From Mastigocoleus testarum BC008 (lineage in GTDB: Bacteria > Cyanobacteriota > Cyanobacteriia > Cyanobacteriales > Nostocaceae), in the NCBI RefSeq assembly GCF_001456025.1, contig NZ_LMTZ01000129.1:195248-247656 (forward strand): a DNA stretch of 52,409 nt, written 5' to 3'. The position numbers were made by a program, and so were the translations under genes. Positions 51,532 through 52,409 of the stretch are shown piece by piece. How positions within the stretch are numbered: the stretch's first letter is position 1; every line of letters begins with the position of its first letter. A model generated the notes under the pieces. That model was not told the origin of the DNA, made no database searches, and saw nothing but the letters and a program-made list of their open reading frames with translations.

Positions 51532-52233
51532 TTACTTGATTAACTTATCTAATTTATCCATTAATTGCTTTATTTGTTCTTTTAATTCTTTATTCTCATT
51601 CTTTAATTGCTCTATTTCAGATAATGTAGTTTGATTGCTTGCTGGCAGCTCAGGATTAATTCCCTTAGCTATTCGCCCAGTATCACGGTAGTGCTTTCTT
51701 GAAACTTCTTCACCATGTTCACACCAACTATTAACAATATCTCTATCACGCCCTAAATCATATATTTGGTGAGATACAAAAGTATGACGCGTGTTGTAGG
51801 GAGGCAAGTACTTGCTGATTTTTCCTTGTTCTAGCAGTATGCGAACAAAGCCAGAGTGTGCATAAGTAATACCCTTGGATTTATAAAATTTGTTATTCCA
51901 GTATCTCCCGGCTATGTCGTCATTAATTTTACGTCCAGTAGAACTTAAAAATACACATTCATTACCATTTCCTTGTTTTAATTCTTTAAGCAGGTTCCAT
52001 AGCCTACCGTTTTTAGGCATGGGAAATAGTCGCTCAGTTTCATTTTTAGTAGGTTTAAATTTTTTTATACGCCCGTTATAAGTCCTTCTAAAAACTATGC
52101 ATTCGTTATCCCACTTAACATCACCCCACCATAGCCCGCAAGCTTCACCTATTCGGCATCCAGTTAGAAACCTAAAAGCAGTGAAGTGATACCAATGCTT
52201 AAACTTACCATCATGGTTTTTTAGAAAACTCAT
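51532..52233 (-). CDS. int: Tyrosine recombinase (integrase) catalytic domain; 5' part apparently frameshifted
   Basis: 233 aa visible. Active-site residues: Arg27 (TGCRIGEACGL), Lys63, Arg149 (YNTRHTF, in place of HxLRH), His173 (WCEHGEE) and the nucleophile Tyr182 (HYRD). The C-terminal 30 residues form a coiled coil (LSEIEQLKNENKELKEQIKQ). The catalytic domain is complete, but the same frame continues upstream without Met (DYSSEDTNLDNKDLAFTWDEAETI) to a TAA at 52333-52335 next to a five-A run. A +1 A would join it to MGKK. The N-terminal arm-binding domain would lie beyond the window. It therefore could be a pseudogene or a frameshift read. Confidence 0.8.
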   Translation of the reverse strand: MSFLKNHDGKFKHWYHFTAFRFLTGCRIGEACGLWWGDVKWDNECIVFRRTYNGRIKKFKPTKNETERLFPMPKNGRLWNLLKELKQGNGNECVFLSSTGRKINDDIAGRYWNNKFYKSKGITYAHSGFVRILLEQGKISKYLPPYNTRHTFVSHQIYDLGRDRDIVNSWCEHGEEVSRKHYRDTGRIAKGINPELPASNQTTLSEIEQLKNENKELKEQIKQLMDKLDKLIK

Positions 52234-52409
52234 TATTGTTTCAGCTTCATCCCAAGTGAAAGCTAAATCTTTGTTGTCTAAATTCGTGTCTTCACTACTA
52301 TAGTCACTCTGTTTAATTTCTTTAATTCGTTTTTACCCATCTTCCGCACTCTAACTGTCACAATCGGTAATTACTTAAATAAATCAATAATAAAAGAGTA
52401 AAAAAGTAC

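Noticed and set aside
1..52409. tRNA or rRNA genes
   Set aside because: No acceptor/T-arm pattern such as GGTTCGAATCC with pairing arms, and no rRNA core sequence, was noticed on either strand.

Overview
The window comes from a filamentous, phycoerythrin-making cyanobacterium. The grounds are a C-phycoerythrin locus (cpeB, cpeA, cpeY, cpeZ, cpeF, cpeS, cpeT), an nblA gene, more than twenty HIP1 octamers (GCGATCGC) in the first 38 kb, and heptanucleotide tandem arrays of the kind common in heterocyst-forming genera. The genus cannot be fixed from the sequence alone.

0-14.2 kb is a phycobilisome pigment region. It holds an orphan biliprotein-like gene divergent from a HEAT-repeat gene, a CpcS lyase, NblA (56 aa, phycobilisome degradation), then on the minus strand cpeB-cpeA-cpeY-cpeZ-small ORF-cpeF, a pentapeptide-repeat protein, another CpcS-family protein, and the overlapping pair cpeS-cpeT. 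Together these make the two phycoerythrin subunits and attach and fold their bilins. The rod-linker genes (cpeCDE) and cpeR are not here. An alpha/beta hydrolase and a GNAT acetyltransferase lie among them.

14.3-38.5 kb is mixed chromosomal content: argC, four tandem paralogues of a two-domain peptidoglycan-binding protein (the fourth broken by two copies of one 23-bp mobile repeat), a PAP2 phosphatase, a probable outer-membrane barrel protein, molybdate uptake (modA, fused modBC), a chromate transporter, a large membrane protein, a 1599-aa CHAT-NTPase-TM-14xWD40 protein, a MoaD-like protein, a kinase fused to a periplasmic-binding-protein domain, and potC. Small repeats are abundant: heptamer arrays, 15-bp minisatellites, palindromic MITE-like elements and GC-rich dispersed repeats. 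Several have entered coding sequence or supply stop codons.

38.5 kb to the window end is a different kind of DNA: an integrated element of at least 13.7 kb, inserted directly upstream of potC. It has a leftward block (38.8-45.5 kb) with a P-loop ATPase and a PD-(D/E)XK nuclease among unknowns, a rightward block (45.7-50.9 kb) with two proteins resembling a phage-structural beta-sandwich plus large unknowns, a non-coding origin-like region (terminator, AT-rich iterated repeats, about 104-nt cruciform, very AT-rich tract), and a tyrosine recombinase. Four copies of one 60-bp AT-rich module punctuate its transcription units. I found no HIP1 site in it, and no recognisable terminase, portal or tail gene. 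It is the best candidate here for an undescribed system: a provirus or phage-plasmid of an unfamiliar type.
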